A stretch of 64,000 nt of DNA, taken from Limosilactobacillus fastidiosus. Its GTDB lineage: Bacteria > Bacillota > Bacilli > Lactobacillales > Lactobacillaceae. The position numbers and the translations under genes are program-made. Where the stretch lies: positions 1 through 64,000 of the forward strand of contig NZ_JACIUZ010000044.1 of assembly GCF_014145505.1 (NCBI RefSeq), given 5' to 3'. Position 1 is the first letter of the stretch. Each line of letters begins with the position of its first letter. Shown piece by piece: positions 51,756 to 61,000 of this stretch. The notes under the pieces are model-generated. The model made no database searches. It saw only the letters and a list, made by a program, of their open reading frames with translations, and was not told the origin of the DNA.

Positions 51756-52931
51756 TTGCCGCTATTTAATCAAAAGGTTAGTCCGGGATTATCGATTGCA
51801 GATGATACTGACATTCTGCACTTCTTAAACCCTGATAATTCAGATAAGTATGTAGATGCCCGGACTGCTTTGAAGAACTCTGATATTTATTCGATTGTTT
51901 TTCAGTTAAGCGCTGATTTAGCAAATGGAAAGTTAAAAGCAGATGCACCTCGAGCACAGGGGATTCTTAATAATCCGACACAAACGAGTAATGCACACGC
52001 CTTCTGGCAATCGATGTTTGCACAACTGCTATTAGGCGGTGAATGTTTTGCTTATCGTTGGCGAAATCAAAATGGAACTGATATGACCTGGGAGTATTTG
52101 CGACCTTCGCAAGTTACTCCTTTTTTGTTAGAAGATGGCTCTGGATTGATTTACAACATTAACTTTGATGAACCTGAAGTTGGCGTGATGGGAGCTGTTC
52201 CCCAATCTGACTTAATCCATATTCGATTACTATCACAAAACGGTGGGAAGACTGGGATTAGTCCCTTAAGCGCGCTAGCTAATGAACTGCAAATTAAGGA
52301 TAAGTCTAATAAACTCACCTTGAGCGCTCTGGGACGTTCTATCATTGCTCCAGGTATTTTATCGATTAAGCACGGAGGATTGCTTAGCGATGAGGACAAA
52401 GCTTCTCGTTCACGAAAATTCATGAAGCAGACCTCAAAGTCGGAAAATGGACCGATTGTAATTGATGACTTGGAAGAATACACACCACTTGAAGTTAAAA
52501 GTAATGTTGCTCAATTGCTTAACCAGGTAAGCTGGACGGGTGCTCAAATCGCTAAGGTTTACGGTGTTTCTGACAGTATTATTAACGGTCAAGGTGACCA
52601 GCAATCTTCAATTCAGATGATGGGGAATGCTTATGTAAAGTCACTAGCTCGGTATGCTAAGGCGGTAACTGGTGAATTGAATAATAAGCTCAATGCAAAC
52701 ATTAATCTCGACTTGCGTTCTGCAATTGACCCGCTTGGTGACAGTTATGCAACAACGATTTCTAACTTACGAAAGAACGGAACAATTGCTGCTAACCAGG
52801 CTGTATGGTTACTTAAAGAAAGCAACTACTTCCCTGAAGAAATGCCTGAAGCAAGTACACCACCTGTTCCTATCTCAACTTCTAGAGATGATAAGTCAGT
52901 GGAAGGAGGTGATAACGATGACGAAGATTAA
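51756..52931 (+). CDS. Portal protein (HK97-type)
   Basis: The product is 391 aa with the phage portal fold: VDARTALKNSDIYSIVFQLS, LLGGECFAYRWRN and SDSIINGQGDQQSS. It forms the dodecameric DNA gate of the head. Start TTG 51756 with AAAGGAGGTG. Confidence 0.93.
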   Translation: MPLFNQKVSPGLSIADDTDILHFLNPDNSDKYVDARTALKNSDIYSIVFQLSADLANGKLKADAPRAQGILNNPTQTSNAHAFWQSMFAQLLLGGECFAYRWRNQNGTDMTWEYLRPSQVTPFLLEDGSGLIYNINFDEPEVGVMGAVPQSDLIHIRLLSQNGGKTGISPLSALANELQIKDKSNKLTLSALGRSIIAPGILSIKHGGLLSDEDKASRSRKFMKQTSKSENGPIVIDDLEEYTPLEVKSNVAQLLNQVSWTGAQIAKVYGVSDSIINGQGDQQSSIQMMGNAYVKSLARYAKAVTGELNNKLNANINLDLRSAIDPLGDSYATTISNLRKNGTIAANQAVWLLKESNYFPEEMPEASTPPVPISTSRDDKSVEGGDNDDED

Positions 52932-53646
52932 TGTAAAAGGTGCCGTTGTTAGCAATGATGATGCTGATATCTACGATTGGTTAGGTTACGACTGTGTTAG
53001 CCCTAATATGGTTGAAGACGTCCTTAATAATAGTGATGGGGATGTTGAAGTTGATATTGCCTCTGGTGGGGGTAGCGTATTTGCTGCTTCAGAAATCTAC
53101 ACCATGTTAAAGGCGTATTCTGGTAAAGTGGTGGTTAATATTCAAGGCTTAGCTGCTTCTGCTGCTTCTGTAATTGCGATGGCTGGGGATGAAATTAATA
53201 TGTCACCTACTAGTCAAATGATGATTCATAAGGCTTCAACTGTATCTTGGGGAAATGCGGACGATTTAACGCATGACTCAAAGATGTTAGATGTTACCGA
53301 TCAGTCGATTGTTAACGCTTATGAAGCAAAAACTGGAATGGACCGAAACGACATTCTTCAGTTGATGTCTAATGAGACCTGGATGACTGCACAAGATGCG
53401 GTTGATAAAGGATTTGCAGATAACGTTTCAACTGGTTCAGCGCAACCACAAGTAGTTAATGCAATTGGTACGCCAGTTTTGAGCAACAATGCAATTAGTA
53501 AGGTTAAGAACCTTTTGGCTAAGGTACGTAGTGCTAAGCCCGAAAACAAGGTGGAAACACCTAAGAATATTGAAGAAAAGCCAACTCCTAGCCTCAAAGA
53601 CCAGAAGTTGGCAATTTTATTAGGAGATGAAATTAATGGGAATTAA
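52918..53646 (+). CDS. ClpP-like head maturation protease
   Basis: The product is about 242 aa, S14 family. The catalytic Ser is in NIQGLAASAASVIAMAG and the His in QMMIHKAS; the Asp follows. It processes the capsid protein. ATG 52918 has GGAGGTGATAAC upstream and overlaps the portal stop. Confidence 0.93.
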   Translation: MTKINVKGAVVSNDDADIYDWLGYDCVSPNMVEDVLNNSDGDVEVDIASGGGSVFAASEIYTMLKAYSGKVVVNIQGLAASAASVIAMAGDEINMSPTSQMMIHKASTVSWGNADDLTHDSKMLDVTDQSIVNAYEAKTGMDRNDILQLMSNETWMTAQDAVDKGFADNVSTGSAQPQVVNAIGTPVLSNNAISKVKNLLAKVRSAKPENKVETPKNIEEKPTPSLKDQKLAILLGDEINGN

Positions 53647-54814
53647 TGAATTAAATAATGCTTGGATTTCTAAGGGCCAAGAAGTTTCTGACTTAAATGC
53701 CAAACTGAATGCAGCGGTCCTTGATGACAACTTTTCCAAGGATAAGTTTGCTGAATTAAAGGGACAACGTGATAACTTAGCTGCTCAACGTGACGCTATC
53801 AAGGACCAACTTGACGAAGCGCGCGCATTAGAAGTTAAGAACATGGATAAGAAGGACAAGAAGCCTTTAAACAAGAAAGAATTAGATATCAAGGACCAAT
53901 TTGTTAAGGACTTCAAGAACATGGTTACTTCTGGAAAGACTGGTGCTGGTAACGGTGGCCTTACCATTCCGGATGATATTCAATACGCTATTCATAAGCT
54001 AGTACGGCAATTTGCGACGCTTCAAAATCTGGTTAATGTTGAATCAGTTACTACAATGACTGGCTCACGAACATATGAAAAGCTTAGCGACATCACTCCA
54101 ATGAGTGATTTAGATGATGAAACATCTACTATTCCTGATATGGATGACCCTGAATTAACCCTGATTAAGTACGCTATTCACCGTTATGCAGCTATTCAAA
54201 CCGTTACTAACAGCCTCTTGAAGGATACTGTTGAAAATATTCTTGCATGGTTGTCAGAATGGGTTGCTAAGAAGGTTACCGTCACTCGTAACGCAAAAAT
54301 CATTGAAGCTATGGGCAAACCAGCTAAGAAGCCAAGTATTGCTAACTTTGATGATATTAAGGACCTTGAAAATAACACTCTTGACCCTGCATTAATGCCA
54401 AGTGCAAGTTTTGTTACTAACCAGTCAGGCTACAATGTTCTTTCTAAGGTTAAGGATGCTCAAGGTCGTTACATGCTACAACGCGATGTTACTCAACCAG
54501 ATGTTTACCGGTTAGATGGTAAGACAATTACTGTCATTGCGGATAAGTGGTTACCTGATATTTCAGGTGCTCACCCACTTTACTACGGTGACTTGAAGCA
54601 AGGAATCACTCTTTATGACCGTGAACATATGTCATTACTCTCAACTAACATTGGCGCAGGCGCATTTGAACATGACCTTTACAAGGTTCGTGTCATTGAC
54701 CGGTTCGATGTTGAAGTTATCGACGATGGTGCTTGGGCTACTGCCTCATTTAAGACGGTTGCTAATCAACAAGCAACTACTCCAGAAGACTCTGGTAAGA
54801 CTTCCGACAAGTAA
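53636..54814 (+). CDS. Major capsid protein (HK97 fold)
   Basis: The product is about 392 aa. A charged coiled-coil delta domain (about 1-95) serves as built-in scaffold and is probably removed by the protease upstream. The mature part starts near TSGKTGAGNGGLTIPDDIQY and has the HK97 fold. ATG 53636 is nine bases after GGAG. Confidence 0.93.
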   Translation: MGINELNNAWISKGQEVSDLNAKLNAAVLDDNFSKDKFAELKGQRDNLAAQRDAIKDQLDEARALEVKNMDKKDKKPLNKKELDIKDQFVKDFKNMVTSGKTGAGNGGLTIPDDIQYAIHKLVRQFATLQNLVNVESVTTMTGSRTYEKLSDITPMSDLDDETSTIPDMDDPELTLIKYAIHRYAAIQTVTNSLLKDTVENILAWLSEWVAKKVTVTRNAKIIEAMGKPAKKPSIANFDDIKDLENNTLDPALMPSASFVTNQSGYNVLSKVKDAQGRYMLQRDVTQPDVYRLDGKTITVIADKWLPDISGAHPLYYGDLKQGITLYDREHMSLLSTNIGAGAFEHDLYKVRVIDRFDVEVIDDGAWATASFKTVANQQATTPEDSGKTSDK

Positions 54815-54828
54815 GGGGTGAATGAAGA

Positions 54829-55200
54829 ATGGGCGATAGCTTGGATGTGTCACAAACAGTTAAACGTGTGAAGAATGTTCTTTATTTAGACGGTAACGAT
54901 GATGATCCGTTGCTATCCTCATACGTTCGCGCTGCTTATGCTTTTGTTCATAATGCGGTCGGTGATGATATTAATGAATTTTATACTGATACTAATGTTT
55001 CTTCGTTGGTAGAAATGGCTACGGTATCATTAGCGGCTACATATTTTCAGAACCGACTATCATTGTCTGATACACAAACATTTCCGATTGATTTAACAGT
55101 TGATAGTATCATTGGTCAATTACGGGGAATTAGAAATACTTTTGAAGAAAAGGATGATCATAGTGAGACTACCGATAAGCCAGCTCAATCATCTAATTGA
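54829..55200 (+). CDS. Head-tail connector (gp6-like)
   Basis: The product is 123 aa and helical, matching phage connector proteins (DVSQTVKRVKNVLYLDGNDD, then VDSIIGQLRG). It closes the portal-tail interface. Confidence 0.85.
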   Translation: MGDSLDVSQTVKRVKNVLYLDGNDDDPLLSSYVRAAYAFVHNAVGDDINEFYTDTNVSSLVEMATVSLAATYFQNRLSLSDTQTFPIDLTVDSIIGQLRGIRNTFEEKDDHSETTDKPAQSSN

Positions 55201-55516
55201 TTTTGGAGTGACAGAACAGATCGATACAGACACTATTGATGGCTCTACAATCGATTTTGTACCTAAACAGCGATTTCATTGTGCCTTTTATCAGCGTTCA
55301 CAAAACCAACAGTATTCGTTATTAGGAACAAAACTGGAAGACACGATTGTGGTTGCTGTTCGTTCACAGTACAAGATTGATAAAACGATGTTAGCTCAGC
55401 TTGATGGTAATGATGACGTGACTTACCGAATTATTACTATTAGTCGTGATGATAGTCATTCGTTACAGCGCTATGACCTGATTACATTAAAAGATGTTAC
55501 GAAAGGTGATGATTAG
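55163..55516 (+). CDS. Head-tail adaptor (head closure protein)
   Basis: The product is about 117 aa and beta-rich, with FVPKQRFHCAFYQRSQNQQ and a typical adaptor end YDLITLKDVTK. GTG 55163 is preferred since AAGGA is ten bases upstream; the longer frame would read through the connector. Confidence 0.75.
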   Translation: MRLPISQLNHLIDFGVTEQIDTDTIDGSTIDFVPKQRFHCAFYQRSQNQQYSLLGTKLEDTIVVAVRSQYKIDKTMLAQLDGNDDVTYRIITISRDDSHSLQRYDLITLKDVTKGDD

Positions 55517-55517
55517 G

Positions 55518-55952
55518 ATGGCGGATTTAGCAGATATGATGGAAACGTTCGGGAGAAATACCGAGAAACTGATTCCAGATTATGCTACTAAGAAAGCTAT
55601 GACTGCAGCTGGTGCGGAGACATTAACACAGGCGTTAAAGACTGAAACCAGATCAAAGCACTATCAACGTGATAGTAAAAAAGGTAGTAAACGGAAGATT
55701 AAACACCTTGCGGATTCAGTAGTATTTGAAAATACTGATGTTAACGGAATTGATAACGGTAATTCAGTGGTGGGCTTTCAAGGTAAAGATGAAAGTGGTA
55801 TTAACCACGCACGGATTGCTCGCTTTCTTAATGATGGAACGATTAAGATGCGTGGCGATCATTTCGTTGATAATATTCGACGTGCGACCGCCCCTGATGT
55901 GTTTGAAGCTGAAAAGAAAGTTTATGATGCAATGACTGGTGATAAAGGATGA
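55518..55952 (+). CDS. HK97 gp10-like tail component
   Basis: The product is about 144 aa, with HYQRDSKKGSKRKIKHLADS and VVGFQGKDESGINHARIARF, typical of the HK97-gp10 family that links tail tube to head. ATG 55518 follows AAAGGTGAT. Confidence 0.87.
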   Translation: MADLADMMETFGRNTEKLIPDYATKKAMTAAGAETLTQALKTETRSKHYQRDSKKGSKRKIKHLADSVVFENTDVNGIDNGNSVVGFQGKDESGINHARIARFLNDGTIKMRGDHFVDNIRRATAPDVFEAEKKVYDAMTGDKG

Positions 55953-56335
55953 AATTACCAGTAACTCAAGCAAGAGAATTGATGGGGAATGATTTTCCCT
56001 GGATTAATCGTTATTTTAAGGAAAAGGTTCCTAAAGGGGCTGGGGTCAAAACCAGTGAAACAATATGTATTATCAGTGAATGGTTAAATGAGCCAACCTA
56101 TTATGCGAACCAAACTTTTAAAGGCTGGACGATTGGTGTAGAAGTTCATATCTTCTATAAATTAAATTCTGGCCTTTCAAACCTAGATGAAGAAATGAAA
56201 CTCGCTCGGTTATTTGTTAGGAATGGCTGGACGGTAGAAAATTCAAGAAATCATTCAACGGACCCTGACACTCAGCAAGTGGATAAGGTCTTTTATTTTG
56301 CCAAGGATTTAGTAATAAAGGAGCGTGAAAAATAA
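55949..56335 (+). CDS. DUF806-like tail completion protein
   Basis: The product is 128 aa (PVTQARELMGNDFPWINRYF, GVEVHIFYKL). DUF806 genes lie between gp10-like and major tail genes in lactobacillus phages. It overlaps its neighbours by a few bases on both sides. Confidence 0.85.
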   Translation: MKLPVTQARELMGNDFPWINRYFKEKVPKGAGVKTSETICIISEWLNEPTYYANQTFKGWTIGVEVHIFYKLNSGLSNLDEEMKLARLFVRNGWTVENSRNHSTDPDTQQVDKVFYFAKDLVIKEREK

Positions 56336-57048
56336 TGGCAGGTATGTCTGTTAAAGGGATTGACTTTGTCATGGGTGGAATTACTGATGATAAAGGTATT
56401 TTAATTACTGACCCTGATAAGGGTGGATTAGGACCAGCTGGGATTGCTCTTTGGGATGGTGACGGTGATGGTGCTACCACTGCCAATATCACTGCACTTG
56501 AAGAAGCTGGTCAGCAACAATATGCGAATAACAAAGTTAAGCGGATTAATCATGGGATTCCAACACCTCAGTTGGCCTTAACAATGTTAGATATTCCATA
56601 TGAAGATGCTAGTAAGATGGTTGGTTATGGTGTTGTTAATGGTGGCCGTGTACTAGGTAGCAAGAAACCCCATGTTGCGATTTTACTAGCCACTCATGAT
56701 TTTGACGGTAATTGGTTCTTTGAGGGCTTTGCTAACGGTGAAATGATTATTCCAACTCGTAACCATGGAACTTCCAATAAGAATGAAACGGATAGTAATG
56801 CAGCCTTTACGTACCAAGCAATGGCACCAATTCCTAATAATGTCTTTCTGAATGTAGATGGATCACAACAGTCCTACAAGATGTATAACACTGGGGACTC
56901 TAAGTCCTGGAAGGGTTATGACGTTATGCTGGCAGAAGTGTTCGGTGGGTACAAGGGTGATAACCCGATGGCTTCCTATATTCAAGCCACTGGTACAGAT
57001 AGTTTTACTAATACTAATCAGTCGGATGTTAATAAGCCAACTGCATAA
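56335..57048 (+). CDS. Major tail tube protein
   Basis: The product is 237 aa, with VKGIDFVMGGITDDKGILI and a beta-sandwich core; the size and place fit phage major tail protein. No Ig-like C-terminal extension. RBS AAGGAGCG. Confidence 0.87.
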   Translation: MAGMSVKGIDFVMGGITDDKGILITDPDKGGLGPAGIALWDGDGDGATTANITALEEAGQQQYANNKVKRINHGIPTPQLALTMLDIPYEDASKMVGYGVVNGGRVLGSKKPHVAILLATHDFDGNWFFEGFANGEMIIPTRNHGTSNKNETDSNAAFTYQAMAPIPNNVFLNVDGSQQSYKMYNTGDSKSWKGYDVMLAEVFGGYKGDNPMASYIQATGTDSFTNTNQSDVNKPTA

Positions 57049-57111
57049 ATGAAATACCAGTCGCCAATTGAAATACACAATACGTAAGGGCGGCTATGAG
57101 GAGGAAACTTT

Positions 57112-57525
57112 ATGGTTGTTAAATTGAATACAACGAAAATTGGTTTAAAAAAGCCCGTCAACGTTCACGCTAATTTAACCAACGTTGATAAGGCTGATGA
57201 AATGATGATTGCGATGCTCTCATTAAATGTCGATATGGACGAAGCGGAAAAAAATAGTGATGAAGAAGATTCTGTTAAGCAATCATTAACGATGCTAACA
57301 AAAGAACGTCAATTTACTAAGAAGTCATTAGAATTCTTGCAAAATGTTTTGAATTTATCTGATAAGCAAATTACAATTGTTAAGGATTATGCGGACTTTA
57401 CTATTCTTGGTGAATATCTAAGTTATGTATGTAATCGAATCAAGGGTGTGCCAGAATCTGCTTATGAAAAGGAGACTAAGAAGACAGCCCCAAAAGAACA
57501 GTCGGCCAGCTCAGAAGAGCAATAA
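57112..57525 (+). CDS. Tail assembly chaperone G
   Basis: The product is 137 aa. It begins MVVKLNTTKIGLKKPVNVHA and is helical in the middle. It sits between tail tube and tape measure, as gpG does. It carries a CCCAAAA slippery site at 57489-57495 near its end, giving a longer GT product. Confidence 0.87.
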   Translation: MVVKLNTTKIGLKKPVNVHANLTNVDKADEMMIAMLSLNVDMDEAEKNSDEEDSVKQSLTMLTKERQFTKKSLEFLQNVLNLSDKQITIVKDYADFTILGEYLSYVCNRIKGVPESAYEKETKKTAPKEQSASSEEQ

Positions 57526-57722
57526 ATGATTATCAACAAGAGCTAGAAGATCGAAACTACTTTCGCCAACGATTAATGCTTGAATCAGGAATTTTACCAT
57601 CAGAGTTAGATAAGCAGGATTATTTTGAGTTACTGAAAATTCAAAGTGCCAAAGCTCGAGAAGAACGGCCATTACAAGGTGCTGAAGGATTTAAGAAAAT
57701 GGCTCAGATATTTGGAAATTAG
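57480..57722 (+). CDS. T extension of the GT chaperone, made by -1 frameshift
   Basis: This frame is open from 57480 to TAG 57720-57722 and has no start codon with an RBS. Slippage on C-CCA-AAA (57489-57495) would join it to G, giving a fusion that continues NDYQQELEDRNYFRQRLMLE and ends MAQIFGN. This is the usual G/GT arrangement of siphophages, with GT binding the tape measure. Confidence 0.85.
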   Translation, partial: EDSPKRTVGQLRRAINDYQQELEDRNYFRQRLMLESGILPSELDKQDYFELLKIQSAKAREERPLQGAEGFKKMAQIFGN

Positions 57723-57755
57723 AGTATAATGATTGCTGAAGGAAGGGTGAACTAT

Positions 57756-57962
57756 ATGAAAGAAAAATGGTTAGCATTTTACAATAGCAAGTATTTCTTG
57801 CCCTTGTGTGCAGCTTTGATTTTAGCTATTGAAACGTTCGTATTTATTAAAGTTATGGATGCTTTTAATTTATGGTTTGCTCTAATTGCAGTAATTATGT
57901 TCATTATCGTAGTCAAAATTGTTACAGCTTTACTAACAATGGTATTATCAATTTTCAAATAG
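57756..57962 (+). CDS. Small two-TM membrane protein
   Basis: ATG 57756 with AAGGAAGGGTG upstream; about 68 aa with two hydrophobic helices. It stands between GT and the tape measure, which is unusual for structural genes, and has its own terminator, so it may be an independently expressed accessory gene. Confidence 0.7.
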   Translation: MKEKWLAFYNSKYFLPLCAALILAIETFVFIKVMDAFNLWFALIAVIMFIIVVKIVTALLTMVLSIFK

Positions 57963-57988
57963 ATAGAACAATTGAATATTTCATCGGG

Positions 57989-58012
57989 CCGGTCATTATG
58001 ATCGGTTTTTTT
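57989..58012 (+). terminator. Terminator
   Basis: CCGGTCA/TGATCGG (one wobble) followed by T7, between the small membrane protein and the tape measure gene. Confidence 0.8.
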
Positions 58013-58037
58013 GTACTCCGGGGAAGGAGGTGTCACA

Positions 58038-61000
58038 TTGAAAGTACAAAATGAAATGTCTACTCGTATTTCTGTGGAAACAGTAGCCGCCATTGGTAGC
58101 TTAAAAGCCTTTAGAAATGCAGTTACCGCAACAAGTAATGCTTGGCGCGCTCAAGAAACAGCGCTCAAAAATTCTGGTAATTATTCAGAAGCGATTCGCT
58201 CAAGAATTAGTGGTCTGAATAAAGTAATGGAATTACAACGAGCCAAAATTAAAGAATTACGGTCAGAACAAGAAGGGCTTGATACCTCAAATAGGAAGCA
58301 AGCAACACAGTTTTTAAAACTTGAAAAGCAAATCTCACAAGCTAACAAACAACTTGCTAGTTATGATAGTCAAGCTAGAAGAGCTAAAACTGCTGCTACT
58401 TATCAAGTGTCCGGACTGGCATCATTGCAGAGTGCTTATCGTTCGGCACAGTCTGCATCAAATGCATATGTAGAACGCTTAAGAGCTGAGGGTAAATCAG
58501 CAAGTGCTAGTGTAACCAGATACCGATCATTAAAAACGAGTCTTGTTAATTTAGAATCTCAATACCGTAAACAAGAGTTTATGCTCAAGCAAGTAGCGAA
58601 TGCTAGCGGCAAAGATTCAGAAGCCTACCGTAAGCAAAAGGAACAATTAGACAAAACTGCAACATCAATCGCCAAAACCAAAAGTGAAATGAAGTCTTTG
58701 CGAGGAACTGTTGCCAGTCTTCAACCAACTGGTATTAATCGGATTGATAATGCCGTGTTGAAGATTAATGACCATACTAGTCGAATGAAAACCAAGTTTA
58801 AGGATGCTTTTACAAATATCCGACAAGGGGCTTCGGGTGTTGCTAACACTCTTGGGGTTATTACCGTAGGACTAGTTGATGCTGCTAAAAAAGCTAGCTC
58901 CTTACAAAAGACCTACGTAGAAAATCAAAACTTGATGACCACTGCTGGTGAAAAGAGTGCAGATGCGCAAAAAGAAGTTAATCAGATGTACTCACAAGGT
59001 GAGAAATTATCTGTTCAATATGGTGTTTCCCAGAAATCTATTTCGGATGGATACCAAACATTAATTAAACGTGGTTACGATGGTAAACAATCACTAGGTG
59101 CAATGAATTCGATATTGAAGGCATCGAAAGCGTCTGGTGATGATTTTGATGACACCATGCGAGTTACGACTTCAACCTTGGAAGCCTTTGGGATGAAGGT
59201 AAATTCCACTGGTGGAATGATGAAGAACACAGCTAAAGTAGCTGACACTTTGGCTAAGGCAGCTGACGTTACTTCAACCAGTTTTAAAGATATAGGTGAA
59301 GCCATGACTTATGCTGGACCATCAGCAAAAGCAACTGGTGTTTCACTGAAAGAAACTTCTGCTATTCTGGGGGTGCTTTCCAATAACGGATTAGAGGCTA
59401 CGCAAGCAGGTACCGGTTTACAACGGATCCTTACTCGTTTGGCGGCACCAACTGACACCGCTAAAGCATCTTTAAAGAAATACAATATGTCAATTGATGA
59501 CTTTAAGACAAAGTCAGGTAAACTAAAACCTGTTGGTGATATCTTTAAGGAAATCAATAAACATGTTCCAAAAGCTGAACGACTAGAATTCTTTAATAAG
59601 GTATTTGGTCAAACTGCACAAAACGCGGCATCAATTCTTTCAAGTTCTACTAAAGATTTAGACCATGTTAATAACCAGTTAAAAACTGCATATAAAGAAG
59701 ATTATGCTGGTAAGCTTGCCGAGAAGAACATGAAATCAGCTAAAAATTCTTCTGACCGTTTTAAGTATGCAATGCAAGCTGTTCAAATTGAATTAGGGCG
59801 TAATATGCTACCAGCTATTTCTAAAGCCTCACAGTCGATGGCGGAAGCCTTTATGCGTAAAGATACTCAGAATGGTATGAAAGCTATTGCTAAGGGTATT
59901 GGAAGCATCGCATCAGCCTTAGTTAGCTTTGTTACTTTAATTGGGAAGCATACGACAACAGTTAAAGTATTTGGGAGTGCCTTATTATTAGCGTTTGCTA
60001 ATTTAAAGGTTCTTGAAGGCATTGGACGAATTAAGAATGCCATTTCGATTCTTAGTGGATTAAAAGCAACAACCAAGATAGTGAAAGCATTTTCATTTGG
60101 AATTCGTGGTATTGGTACCGCATTAAAAGTAGTAACTGCCGGGTTTAACCCTTGGGTGATTGCTATTGAAGCCGTTGTTGTAGCATTTACTCTACTGTAT
60201 AAACACAGTAAGAAGTTCCGAAAGTTTGTTAATGGTTTAGCTAAAAGCGCTAAGTCAGGTTTGAAAAAGCTTGGCGGTTTCTTTAAGTCAGCATTTAGTA
60301 ACATCGGTAAAACGATGCAAAAGCACAATAAGGAACAAGCTAAGTATCAGCGTCAAGAGATTAAGCAACGACAGCAAACTGCCAAACGAGTAAGTAAAAC
60401 TGTTACAAATATGTGGCGTGGAATTAAAAAAACTACGCGTACTGCTTGGCGTAATCAGATGAAAGAAAACCAGCGTGGTCTAAAAGATGCCCATAAAACT
60501 TGGAATACAATGAGCCGGAATGTTCAACGAACTTCTAAGAATATGTGGAATCGGGCTAGCCGGGATGCCCGGAATGGTTGGAATTATGTTGCTCGTTGGG
60601 GTAACCGTAGTTCTAAGGATGTTGCTAAAACTTGGAACTGGATGAATCGGCAAACAACCAGGGCGGCACAAAGAATGTTCCAAAAGCATAAGCGGACGTT
60701 CAAGGCCGGCTACAAGGTTATTGAGGACCAAACGAAGACTTGGAAAGATCTTACTAGCGGTCATTGGGATCGTTTAGCAGGTGATACTCAACGAACAGCT
60801 AATGATATGAATAAATTTCATCAACGGTTGTTTAAGGATATGTATAACAAGTTAAATGATCTAACAGATGGTCGACTGGGTGATATGGTTAAATCTTGGC
60901 AAGACAAGATGAGTAGTATTGATGATACTGTTGCTAATGCTAAGCAAGCTATCCATACACACTTTGTTGACTTGGTACGTGGCATTATCAAACCATTTAA

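Noticed and set aside
52693-52917. N-terminal extension of the head protease
   Set aside because: It overlaps the portal gene in another frame, and GGAGGTGATAAC marks the start at 52918.
59867-60328. 153-aa frame antisense to the tape measure gene
   Set aside because: Low-complexity shadow of the long coding region; no start signals.
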